Source: Pseudomonadota bacterium (GTDB taxonomy: Bacteria; Pseudomonadota; Gammaproteobacteria; Pseudomonadales; Azotimanducaceae). From it: a stretch of 7,014 nt of DNA. Both the position numbers and the translations under genes were made by a program. Within the stretch, counting starts at the first letter, position 1. Each line of letters begins with the position of its first letter. The notes under the pieces were generated by a model, which saw nothing but the letters and a program-made list of their open reading frames with translations, made no database searches and had not been told where the DNA came from. Shown here piece after piece: positions 1 through 5,778 of the stretch. The stretch covers positions 1 through 7,014 of the forward strand of contig JAQBYL010000215.1 in assembly GCA_027622495.1 (NCBI GenBank), in the 5' to 3' direction.

Positions 1-399
1 GGCGTTGGCTGCATTGATCGCAAAGCGGGCATTGTTGACTGGCACCACAAGCTGCGGCCCGGCAAGCTGACTGATCTCGCTGTCGACATTACGGGTCTGG
101 ATTTTGAACGGCGCCGGTTCCGGCACCAGATAACCGATCTCGCTGAGAAAGGCCTTGTATTCGTCGGCATTGATCCGCTTGCCTTTGCGTTGCAGATGCC
201 ACTGATCAATTTTTGTCTGCAGGTCTTCGCGCTCTTTCAACAGCGCGATGTTCACAGGTCCGAGGTCCAGAACGATCTGTTCAAAACCGGACCAGAATTC
301 GTCGACATTGACACCGGTGCCTGGGGCAATCTGCTCTGCAACCAGTGCATCCAGCTGCGCGACTACCGACAGTCCGCCACGGGCTACCCTCTCAGTCAT
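1..399 (-). CDS. glcB: Malate synthase G, N-terminal part (cut by the left window edge)
   Basis: Malate synthase G condenses glyoxylate with acetyl-CoA to give malate in the cytoplasm. The first 133 codons are present, and the frame stays open to the window edge; the full enzyme is about 720 residues, so most of the gene, including the catalytic barrel, lies outside. The translation begins MTERVARGGLSVVAQLDALV and contains PGTGV, FEQIVLDLGP, YKAFLSEIGYLVPEP and DSEISQLAGPQLVVP, ending NNARFAINAANA. These blocks follow the N-terminus of E. coli GlcB closely and in order, as I recall that sequence. The start is the ATG at 399-397, preceded by a GAGGAA ribosome binding site with 6-nt spacing. 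It is transcribed away from the ABM genes. Context is glyoxylate or two-carbon assimilation; a functional tie to the Rieske operon is only possible. Identification is very secure. Confidence 0.95.
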   Translation of the reverse strand, partial: MTERVARGGLSVVAQLDALVAEQIAPGTGVNVDEFWSGFEQIVLDLGPVNIALLKEREDLQTKIDQWHLQRKGKRINADEYKAFLSEIGYLVPEPAPFKIQTRNVDSEISQLAGPQLVVPVNNARFAINAANA

Positions 400-422
400 C
401 GTCAGTTCCTCACAAGGGAACG

Positions 423-435
423 TGCGATTATCGCA
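423..435. promoter_or_regulatory. 13-bp palindrome over the glcB -10, possible operator
   Basis: TGCGATTATCGCA is a perfect palindrome with 6-bp arms around a single central base. It covers the candidate -10 of glcB completely, the position expected for a repressor site. GntR-family regulators commonly control glycolate and malate synthase genes and bind short palindromes, but I cannot assign this site to any particular regulator. Confidence 0.3.
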
Positions 436-455
436 GTCGCGCCCGGCCATTGAAA
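427..455 (-). promoter_or_regulatory. Candidate sigma-70 promoter for glcB
   Basis: On the minus strand a GATAAT -10 hexamer (432-427, 5 of 6 to consensus) lies 17 nt from a weak TTTCAA -35 (455-450, 3 of 6). Transcription would start near 420, about 20 nt before the malate synthase ATG and just ahead of its ribosome binding site. The -35 is poor, so an activator may be needed. Not tested; based on hexamers and spacing alone. Confidence 0.4.
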
Positions 456-527
456 GCTCGTGGCTGCCTGCCGGGGTTAAAGCAGCTCAGGAGAATCGGT
501 CACAACTGAAGGCATTTCACAGCATTA

Positions 528-556
528 TTGAACGCGCTGGGGCAATGCTTCATATT
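528..556 (+). promoter_or_regulatory. Candidate promoter for the ABM gene pair
   Basis: TTGAAC (528-533) and CATATT (551-556) are separated by exactly 17 nt, with 4 of 6 consensus matches each. Transcription would begin near 563, leaving a leader of about 24 nt to the ATG at 587. This supports 587 over an in-frame ATG at 545, which would fall inside the promoter. The rest of the 400-586 spacer shows no coding potential that I trust. Confidence 0.35.
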
Positions 557-586
557 CACAGACCGGATCTGCTTACTGAGCCAACC

Positions 587-985
587 ATGACCACACTGCT
601 CGCCCACATTACCGTCAAGCCGGGATTCGAAGCACAGTGGGAAACCGCAATTGCGGGCCTGGTCGAAAAAACCATGGCCAACGAAACTGAGGTCATCCGC
701 TACGAATACTGGAAAGGTCAGGCACCCCGCACCTGGTACGCCCTGCTCAGTTTCACCAGCAAGCAGGCTTTTTTTGTACACCAGGATGCGGACTATCACC
801 GGGCACCGGCCTATGGCGAGATGATCGAAAACATCAGCCTCGAATTCGTCGACCCGGTGAGCACCGCCTCTCCTCTGCCACGAACCGAAAACCCTGATCT
901 GCCAGCAGACGCACCTGACAGTATCCGCGAATGGGAGGAGCTCTCCCCCGTTCAGGTCGCCGCCTGGTGGCAGGATCGCAAGTAA
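587..985 (+). CDS. ABM-domain protein (antibiotic biosynthesis monooxygenase-like) with C-terminal extension
   Basis: This 132-residue protein has the small dimeric alpha/beta-barrel (ABM, YgiN-like) pattern. A first strand with ITVKPGFE (residues 8-15) is followed by a helix, then E35-VIRYEYWKG, the hydrophobic strand WYALLSF (50-56), and the helix with H65 and H71 in FFVHQDADYHR. Family members are cofactor-free monooxygenases, quinol oxidases or simple binding proteins, so the reaction is open. Beyond the domain, residues from about 90 to 132 form a Pro- and acid-rich tail ending in VAAWWQDRK, longer than the roughly 95-110 residues usual for the family. The frame is open upstream to 248, but that part overlaps glcB in antisense and is not credible. 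I chose ATG 587 because ABM proteins typically begin right at this strand and a promoter fits just upstream; no strong ribosome binding site is visible. It heads a two-gene plus-strand unit. Confidence 0.75.
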   Translation: MTTLLAHITVKPGFEAQWETAIAGLVEKTMANETEVIRYEYWKGQAPRTWYALLSFTSKQAFFVHQDADYHRAPAYGEMIENISLEFVDPVSTASPLPRTENPDLPADAPDSIREWEELSPVQVAAWWQDRK

Positions 986-1003
986 GTTGAAGGACCCATA
1001 GAA

Positions 1004-1357
1004 ATGACAAAAATAATCATCTCCGGCACCGTCGATCTGGACCCGGATCAGTTGAACGATGCCCTCATAGCCGCCAAACCACTCATCGAAGGGGCGCTGA
1101 CTGAAACCGGATGTCTCGACTACGACTGGTGTCCGGAACCACTGACCCCTGGTCGTTTACGGGTTTTTGAGCGGTGGGCGAGCGAGGAAGACCTGGCTGC
1201 CCACTTCAAGAGCGAATGGTACCTGCGCATGCGCGACACCATTGGCAAGTTCGGCATGCGTGGCGCAGATACCGCCAAGTATCGTGTGGACTTGAGCGAG
1301 CCGGTCTACGACAGCACCATGACCCCGAGAGCGGATTTTTTTACCGCGAAGGACTGA
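1004..1357 (+). CDS. ABM-domain protein, putative quinol monooxygenase
   Basis: This 117-residue protein is a second ABM-fold member. The strand IIISGTVDLDP (4-14) leads into a helix, then the hallmark TETGCLDYDW (33-42), the strand RLRVFERWAS (51-60) and the helix EEDLAAHFKSEWYLRMR (61-77) with H67. The E-x-G-C-x-x-Y, E-x-W and A-x-H pattern is that of putative quinol or cofactor-free monooxygenases such as YgiN. Length is normal for the family plus a short tail. An AAGGA ribosome binding site (989-993) lies about 10 nt before the ATG, and the gene starts 18 bp after the upstream ABM gene, so the two are probably co-transcribed. Its stop is 26 bp from the stop of the convergent LLM gene, with no terminator hairpin seen between them. 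It may act on a product of the neighbouring oxygenase pathway (inference); specificity cannot be read. Confidence 0.8.
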   Translation: MTKIIISGTVDLDPDQLNDALIAAKPLIEGALTETGCLDYDWCPEPLTPGRLRVFERWASEEDLAAHFKSEWYLRMRDTIGKFGMRGADTAKYRVDLSEPVYDSTMTPRADFFTAKD

Positions 1358-1383
1358 GGTTCGACAATGCCGACTGGTCGCGC

Positions 1384-2349
1384 TTACTTACCCGACAGAC
1401 GCGCGACTACCGGTGCGAACGCTTCCATGGCGTTGTCTCCCACCGTGAAATACGAGATGCCGTGCAACTCGCGGCGGCGCTCCAATTCTTCGCAGACCTG
1501 GTCCACATTGCCGAAAAGAGCGTGCGGATGGCGGCGCATGTTGTCTTCGCTGTAACCGAACATCTGTGCGAAGTTGCTTAACATGGGCGCTGCATCGTCC
1601 ATCACGAAGGTGAAATAAGCACCAATTTCGAGCTCAATCTCCGCAAAGCGGCTACCGGCACCCTCACGTATCCAACCGATCTTCTTTGTTGTGAGATCTT
1701 CGGAAGAGCTGCGCACCCCATCCGGGCCGATCATGCCCGAGCGGTTATTGAAATTGAGGCTCACGATGTCGGCTTCCCGCCCGGCCAGACGCAACACCCG
1801 CGGACTGCCCCCACCGATCATGATCGGTGGACCGGAGAGCGGTTTGGGGACACCCTCGAACCCTTTCCACGTCAAGGTGTTATTGGAAACATCAAGCGCA
1901 CCTTCGCGACGAAATGCCTTAACACCTTCGATCACGTCCGCAAGCCGATCTATCCGTTTTGATGCGTCATCGAACTTAAGACCCACCGCCTGATATTCAC
2001 CCTGTAACCAGCCTGCGCCCAGACCCAGCTCAAGACGTCCACCCGACAACATGTCGATCGTCATGGCAGACTTGGTCAGCACCAGCGGGTTGTGATAATC
2101 GATGCAGAACACCCGGCAACCAATCCGGATGCTTTTGGTCACCGCCGCGGCATAGGCCATGGCCGGGATCGCGGCCACATCCTGCACAGGATGATTGGTT
2201 GCAGTCAGAGCCGGCCCCGGACCGATCAGATGATCGGCAAGGTGAAAGGTGCTGTAACCCAACTCCTCAGCACGCTGAGCTTTTGCCGCCCACTCGCCAC
2301 CGGATTTTGCATTGAACGCCTGTACTGCGAAGCGAAATGATCGGGCCAT
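1384..2349 (-). CDS. LLM-class (luciferase-like) flavin/F420-dependent oxidoreductase
   Basis: This 321-residue protein is a bacterial-luciferase-like TIM-barrel oxidoreductase. Visible blocks are EELGYSTFHLADH (28-40), the helix-strand around KSIRIGCRVFCIDYHNPLVLTK (72-93), the family signature LSGGRLELGLGAGW (101-114), and PPIMIGGGS (174-182) followed by RVLRLAGREADIV (184-196), which lines the cofactor phosphate site in this superfamily. It resembles the subfamily catalogued as TIGR03621 (MSMEG_2516-type, F420-dependent by annotation). Proteobacterial members could use FMN or F420, and no F420-synthesis gene is in the window. The gene starts 2 bp after the stop of the ThuA-like gene (TGA-TC-ATG) and has only a weak ribosome binding site, so translational coupling is likely. 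It is the last gene of the five-gene operon. Likely role: redox step on an operon intermediate. Class secure, cofactor and substrate unknown. Confidence 0.88.
   Translation of the reverse strand: MARSFRFAVQAFNAKSGGEWAAKAQRAEELGYSTFHLADHLIGPGPALTATNHPVQDVAAIPAMAYAAAVTKSIRIGCRVFCIDYHNPLVLTKSAMTIDMLSGGRLELGLGAGWLQGEYQAVGLKFDDASKRIDRLADVIEGVKAFRREGALDVSNNTLTWKGFEGVPKPLSGPPIMIGGGSPRVLRLAGREADIVSLNFNNRSGMIGPDGVRSSSEDLTTKKIGWIREGAGSRFAEIELEIGAYFTFVMDDAAPMLSNFAQMFGYSEDNMRRHPHALFGNVDQVCEELERRRELHGISYFTVGDNAMEAFAPVVARLSGK
1811..1830. repeat. Perfect 20-bp palindrome inside the LLM gene
   Basis: CCACCGATCATGATCGGTGG reads the same on both strands. It encodes the conserved PPIMIGG segment of the LLM protein, so the codons themselves generate it. 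The half-site CCGATCA/TGATCGG recurs as an inverted pair at 2222-2237 (2-bp spacer), once at about 1727, and once at 2338-2344 beside the start codon. It may be coincidence of codon choice. Confidence 0.6.
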
Positions 2350-2351
2350 GA

Positions 2352-3101
2352 TCAGATGCCCGCACTGCAGTAGCGGATCGCACGGCGCAGAAGTTCATAG
2401 TATTCCTGCCGCTCCCACGAACCCCGTTCAACCGCAGGGTAGTAGTCCATCATTGGCTGCATGTCGTAGTGCCCGCGGCAGTGACCCAGGTTCAGGTACA
2501 GAACTTCACCATCGCCAACCTTGTTGATGTAGTACACGGGTCGCGGTTCGTCATCATCCCACTGCTCGAGCAGAAAGCCGTTCGCCTTGCCGGTAAAACG
2601 GGTTTCGAGCAGCGTGTGAAGGTCACCGTGTATGCGACACAGATACAGTTCATCGTCGGTTTCGAATTCAGGTACGCCCTTCACCAGCGGATGTTCCGCA
2701 TCGGCATGGGTTACCTTGAACATCTGAATCGGCGGGTGCGCAAGAAACTGAGTCCCCAGTGTCTTCATCAGTATCGGCGCCGTTTCCGGCGCTTCTACTT
2801 TGCCACTCGGCAGGAACTTGAGAATAGAGTTGGTGCCATGCAACGCAATCCAGCGTTTGCCGCCATGGATGTAGTCGGCGAGGGCCTGCTGCTCTGCCTC
2901 GGTTGGAACCAGGTTGCACGTATAGCTGATCAGGAAGTCCGATTCACCAATCGATTCCAGATCATGGTAGTCGGCGGCCACCTGCACTCTGATCTTGTCG
3001 TCTTCCGCCAGAAGCTTGAGCAATTCCAGACGCGCAAAGTCGATGTCGTGAAACTGACCTGCGGCTACCAGGTAGACGTTTACCGTTTTGTTATCGGCCA
3101 T
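2352..3101 (-). CDS. ThuA-like domain protein
   Basis: This 249-residue protein matches the ThuA family (class I glutamine-amidotransferase-like fold). Motifs appear in family order: the strand VNVYLVAAGQFHD (7-19), DFLISY (55-60), then YIHGGKRWIALHGTNS (77-92) with H88 at the usual G-x-x-x-x-x-x-H position, EHPLVKGVPEF (136-146), DDELY (149-153), and GDGEVLYLNLGH (196-207) with H207. The amidotransferase catalytic cysteine is not expected in this family. ThuA proteins were first linked to trehalose use in rhizobia and some act on 3-keto-sugars, but many sit in unrelated catabolic clusters with no proven reaction. Here the neighbours are a Rieske oxygenase and an SDR, so a sugar role is uncertain. 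A strong GGAGGA ribosome binding site (3116-3111 on the minus strand) supports the ATG at 3101. The gene lies 25 bp after the SDR and is coupled to the LLM gene. Confidence 0.85.
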   Translation of the reverse strand: MADNKTVNVYLVAAGQFHDIDFARLELLKLLAEDDKIRVQVAADYHDLESIGESDFLISYTCNLVPTEAEQQALADYIHGGKRWIALHGTNSILKFLPSGKVEAPETAPILMKTLGTQFLAHPPIQMFKVTHADAEHPLVKGVPEFETDDELYLCRIHGDLHTLLETRFTGKANGFLLEQWDDDEPRPVYYINKVGDGEVLYLNLGHCRGHYDMQPMMDYYPAVERGSWERQEYYELLRRAIRYCSAGI

Positions 3102-3126
3102 AACTGAGATCCTCCGATTCGCACCC

Positions 3127-3885
3127 TCAGTACTGGATGCGCTTGGTGATACCCCCGTCGATCACCACGTTGGTACCGGTGGTGAAACCAGCACGCGGAC
3201 TTGCCAGGAAGACGACCTGTGCGGCTACTTCTTCAGCGCTCCCCATTCTGCCGAGCGGAATCTGCGCAAGTGTTGCGTCATAAAATGGCGTCATCTTTTC
3301 TTTGATGAAACCCCAGGACCCGCCTTTAACGTAGATCGGTCCGGGGCTGACCGCATTCACGCGGATGCCTTTCGGTGCCACATCCTGAGACAACGCACCG
3401 GAATAGTTGAGCAACGCAGCCTTCATTGCATTGTAGGGACCAGCCGAGATGAACTTTTCCAGCGCCGCTGTGGTTGAGATCATCACGATGCTCCCGTTAT
3501 CTGAATTTTCCAGATAAGGCATCGCTGCCTGCACACAGCGGACCGTTCCCAACATGTCGTGTTCAAAATTCGCGCGCCAGCCGGCCTCACCCGGGGCGTT
3601 TCCGCCACTGACATTGGAGACCACACAGTCGATGCCCCCGAGGGCCTCGGCAGAAGCTTCGATCCACGCTTTGAGCGCATCACCATCGCCGATATCAACA
3701 GACTGACCGAATGCCGTCACACCCTTGGCTTGCAGGGCAGCCACCGCCGCCTCTACTTCTGCCTGATTACGTGCGCAGATAGACACGTTGGCCCCTTCGT
3801 CGGCAAACGTTTCGGCAATGGCACGGCCGATTCCTTTGGTTCCGCCGGTAATCAGCGCTTTCTGGCCTTTGAGTTGTAGATCCAT
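3127..3885 (-). CDS. SDR-family oxidoreductase with altered catalytic tetrad
   Basis: This 252-residue classical short-chain dehydrogenase would oxidise or reduce an alcohol/ketone with NAD(P)(H). The cofactor motif TGGTKGIG is at 13-20, D64-I65 contacts the adenine, and the active-site pair Y151/K155 sits in YNAMK. R39 in CARN suggests an NADP preference (inference). Two features differ from the standard form: NNAG is replaced by NVSGG (91-95), and the tetrad Asn position is D110 (HDMLGT). The latter recalls related FabG-like sequences with DMMGT. The catalytic Ser position, 13 residues before Y151, is T138, with S137 adjacent. The C-terminus VIDGGITKRIQY is typical. An AAGGA ribosome binding site lies 6 nt before the ATG. 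It sits 60 bp after the Rieske ferredoxin, which suggests it processes the oxygenase product, for example as a diol or alcohol dehydrogenase. Fold certain, substrate unknown. Confidence 0.9.
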   Translation of the reverse strand: MDLQLKGQKALITGGTKGIGRAIAETFADEGANVSICARNQAEVEAAVAALQAKGVTAFGQSVDIGDGDALKAWIEASAEALGGIDCVVSNVSGGNAPGEAGWRANFEHDMLGTVRCVQAAMPYLENSDNGSIVMISTTAALEKFISAGPYNAMKAALLNYSGALSQDVAPKGIRVNAVSPGPIYVKGGSWGFIKEKMTPFYDATLAQIPLGRMGSAEEVAAQVVFLASPRAGFTTGTNVVIDGGITKRIQY

Positions 3886-3930
3886 AATCTGTCCTTTTTC
3901 TGGAGTTAGTGATTGATTGTATTTTTCGTA

Positions 3931-3952
3931 GAACTTACGTCGTCTTTAGTTC
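3931..3952 (-). other. Small inverted repeat in the ferredoxin-SDR spacer
   Basis: GAACT (3931-3935) and AGTTC (3948-3952) form 5-bp arms around a 12-nt spacer, overlapping the ferredoxin stop codon. Nearby on the minus strand, TACAAT (3921-3916) resembles a -10 box but has no convincing -35. This is the longest gap within the operon (60 bp), so an internal promoter or RNA processing site is conceivable. Evidence is weak. Confidence 0.2.
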
Positions 3953-4290
3953 AGCGGTCCGAACTGAGGGCGGGCCGGTTGATCAACCTGCTTGAGGGTA
4001 ACGTGTACCTTGCCGCCCTCCAGGGTAACCGGGAACGAGGTGACCGGCCTCGCCGCGGGTGCTGAAGTAACCTCACCCGACCGCACATCAAAACGTGCAC
4101 CGTGCAGCGGACAGATCACTTCAAAACCACGCAGACGACCCTGACTCAGCTTTTGCCGTGCATGACTGCATTGATTGTGTAGCGCATAGAAATTGCCTTC
4201 AACCTGACAGATCAGAACGTCGACACCCTCCACGGTGTGCGCGCACATCTGACCTTCGTCAAGCTCACTGATTCTGATGACTGGTTTCAA
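3946..4290 (-). CDS. Rieske [2Fe-2S] ferredoxin, TTG start
   Basis: This 114-residue soluble Rieske ferredoxin carries electrons from a reductase to the oxygenase. The cluster ligands are clear: C41-S-H43, then 16 residues, then C60-P-L-H63, in NQCSHARQKL and VICPLHGARFDVRSGEV. Length is normal for the family (about 100-115), with a short Pro-rich tail. The start is TTG at 4290-4288: an in-frame TGA lies only two codons upstream, and the first internal Met is residue 15, after the conserved first strand, so TTG is essentially forced. The start lies 1 bp after the TGA of the oxygenase alpha gene, with a GGA element about 9 nt upstream inside that gene. Translation is thus likely coupled to the oxygenase, which fits a dedicated redox partner. 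No ferredoxin reductase gene is in the window. Confidence 0.93.
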   Translation of the reverse strand: MKPVIRISELDEGQMCAHTVEGVDVLICQVEGNFYALHNQCSHARQKLSQGRLRGFEVICPLHGARFDVRSGEVTSAPAARPVTSFPVTLEGGKVHVTLKQVDQPARPQFGPLN

Positions 4291-4291
4291 G

Positions 4292-5611
4292 TCATTTCAT
4301 CCAGCGGATGGGCTGACGATGCAGGTAGTCATCGAGAGTTTTGTGAAAGTGTCGAACCCGGAGTTCCTGGTCAGATATCCACAGACCGCGATAACCAGTG
4401 GAATTCATCCCTTTCTGCACCATCGACAGGTTAGACGCATCCTGGTCCAGAACCTCACCCAGCGACTCCTCACCGTGCTTGAAATGGCGGTGTAACGGCC
4501 GCTGTGGTTCCGGTTGGTCCGGCGGCAACAGCGAGTAGTTCTGCAGATCGTAGTACATCCTGTTGGGATCAGTTTCGTGGGGCCGCTGGCGGAAGATCAT
4601 GACCGAATTGCAGTGTATGTTGAGGGTTATGTTCGGAAAGATCAGATAGTGATAATCATCGGTAAGCTGATCGTCATTCAACTCGGAAAAATCGAACCCC
4701 AGATCCGGCGCCTTGGCCCGCCAGTTTCTCTGCACTGCGCGTCGCACATCGAGACCAGTCCCTTGAAACTGATCTGGATCCAGGTGGTTCATGCGCATGA
4801 AGTTTTTCAGCGCCTGAGATATGGTTTCACCGTCTTCCACATGGGTGCTGACGCAACCAAACGGGATCAGATAACGATTGTGGCGCTCATAGCAGTCGAT
4901 CTGAACATCCATGTCTTCGAGCATGCTCATGAGCTGTGGATGGGTGCCAGCGACATGGTAGGTTTCGTTGAACGCATCCACCGACGTCTTCCAGTTGCAC
5001 TCCCACTCCACGGTGACATCGTTCACCAGCTGCATGCGTTCAAAGTGATACGGATTCAGATGGGGCACAATAATGCCAAGAAATTCCTCGAGCGGTTCAA
5101 TATCGGGATTCAGGCTGAACCATACCCATCCGGACCACGCCTGGCAGGGTAGTCTGACGATTGACAATTTGTCGCACGGTGCGCCTTGACGGAACGTTTC
5201 TGCATCTGGCACGTGAATCAATTCGCCACGAAGGTTGTATTCCCACAGATGGTAAGAGCAGCGGAAGGTTTCGGTGTTGCCGGACGCACCGTAGGCGACC
5301 TGATTGCCGCGGTGGGAGCACACATTGTAGAAGGCGTTGAACTGATTATTCTCGTCGCGTGTGATGACCACACTCTCTTTGCCGATTTCTGTTACCACGT
5401 AATCCCCAGGATTCTTGAGATCACCGATCCAGGCACCCATGAGCCACACCTTGGTCCAGACACGCTCCCATTCCTCAGCCATGAACGCTTGCGAGGTATA
5501 GCGTTCTTTGGGGATGAAATCGTGACCCAGATCCGGATCGGGCATCTTCTCTACCGGTGTTCGGCTCTTCTGGGGGTCAGCGAACCGTTCGATCTTGCGG
5601 TAAACCGTCAT
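4292..5611 (-). CDS. Rieske non-heme iron oxygenase, alpha (catalytic) subunit
   Basis: This 439-residue protein is a ring-hydroxylating-type oxygenase alpha subunit (COG4638-like). The Rieske domain holds C98-S-H100-RGN and C118-SY-H121-LWEY, binding [2Fe-2S]. The catalytic domain has NWK (206-208), then DAFNETYHVAGTH (212-224), giving iron ligands H219 and H224. The third ligand is probably D391 in LDQDASNLSMVQKG. The residue bridging the Rieske and iron sites, Asp205 in naphthalene dioxygenase, aligns with E216. No beta-subunit gene is adjacent, so it may work as an alpha-only oligomer. Family reactions include dihydroxylation, monohydroxylation and N- or O-demethylation of aromatic, terpenoid, steroid or quaternary-amine substrates; this one's substrate is unknown. 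A GAGG ribosome binding site lies about 7 nt before the ATG. It is the first gene of the operon, immediately followed by its ferredoxin. Confidence 0.93.
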   Translation of the reverse strand: MTVYRKIERFADPQKSRTPVEKMPDPDLGHDFIPKERYTSQAFMAEEWERVWTKVWLMGAWIGDLKNPGDYVVTEIGKESVVITRDENNQFNAFYNVCSHRGNQVAYGASGNTETFRCSYHLWEYNLRGELIHVPDAETFRQGAPCDKLSIVRLPCQAWSGWVWFSLNPDIEPLEEFLGIIVPHLNPYHFERMQLVNDVTVEWECNWKTSVDAFNETYHVAGTHPQLMSMLEDMDVQIDCYERHNRYLIPFGCVSTHVEDGETISQALKNFMRMNHLDPDQFQGTGLDVRRAVQRNWRAKAPDLGFDFSELNDDQLTDDYHYLIFPNITLNIHCNSVMIFRQRPHETDPNRMYYDLQNYSLLPPDQPEPQRPLHRHFKHGEESLGEVLDQDASNLSMVQKGMNSTGYRGLWISDQELRVRHFHKTLDDYLHRQPIRWMK

Positions 5612-5647
5612 TTAGAAACCTCTTCTATACTCCTGATATCGTTACGT

Positions 5648-5653
5648 TTTATA
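5648..5653 (-). promoter_or_regulatory. Candidate -10 element of the Rieske operon promoter
   Basis: TATAAA (5653-5648 on the minus strand) matches five of six consensus bases. No good -35 lies 17 nt upstream (GTATTC); TTGTAT is at 19 nt and TTGACT at 29 nt. Transcription would begin near 5641, giving a leader of about 30 nt that contains the AAGAGG ribosome binding site. The poor -35 next to an inverted repeat suggests an activator-dependent or otherwise regulated promoter (inference). Confidence 0.4.
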
Positions 5654-5663
5654 CGACCGGAAA

Positions 5664-5693
5664 CACGCTTGAATACAAAAACAGTCAAGCATG
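5664..5693. promoter_or_regulatory. Inverted repeat, probable operator of the Rieske operon
   Basis: CACGCTTGA (5664-5672) and TCAAGCATG (5685-5693) are inverted copies, 8 of 9 bases pairing, around a 12-nt A-rich spacer. Centre-to-centre distance is 21 bp, two helix turns, as expected for a dimeric regulator. It would span about -23 to -52 relative to the predicted start, covering the -35 region. No regulator gene is in the window. Confidence 0.45.
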
Positions 5694-5746
5694 TCTTTTT
5701 TGCCCGTCGCAGCCTAGTTTGTATCACTTAACCCACCGCCAGTGCA

Positions 5747-5763
5747 CCCCTTCGTTGAAGGGG
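5747..5763 (-). terminator. GC-rich stem-loop after the SDR pair, possible terminator without U-tract
   Basis: CCCCTTC-GTT-GAAGGGG is a perfect 7-bp stem with a 3-nt loop, 15 nt beyond the stop codon of the SDR ending at 5779. No run of T follows on either strand, so it is not a standard intrinsic terminator. It may still end or protect the 3' end of the SDR transcript. It lies between that gene and the Rieske operon promoter. Confidence 0.35.
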
Positions 5764-5778
5764 ACGTGCCCTTAGGGT

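Noticed and set aside
248..586. Upstream in-frame extension of the first ABM gene back to an ATG at 248
   Set aside because: It overlaps the well-supported malate synthase gene on the opposite strand, has no domain similarity, and lies upstream of the likely promoter at 528-556.
1358..1383. Bidirectional terminator between the convergent ABM and LLM genes
   Set aside because: The 26-bp spacer has no convincing stem-loop or T-run.
2469..3107. 212-codon open frame on the plus strand opposite the ThuA-like gene
   Set aside because: Antisense shadow of a gene with clear family motifs; no domain seen.
3977..3988. 12-bp palindrome GGTTGATCAACC in the ferredoxin gene as an operator
   Set aside because: Lies near the 3' end of a coding sequence, far from any start; short palindromes of this type arise by chance.
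4514..5152. 212-codon open frame on the plus strand opposite the Rieske oxygenase
   Set aside because: Antisense to a gene with all expected metal ligands; its translation has no recognisable domain. Such frames are common opposite GC-rich genes.
5186..5731. 181-codon plus-strand open frame running over the 5' end of the oxygenase gene and its promoter
   Set aside because: Mostly antisense to conserved Rieske-domain coding sequence; no recognisable motif.
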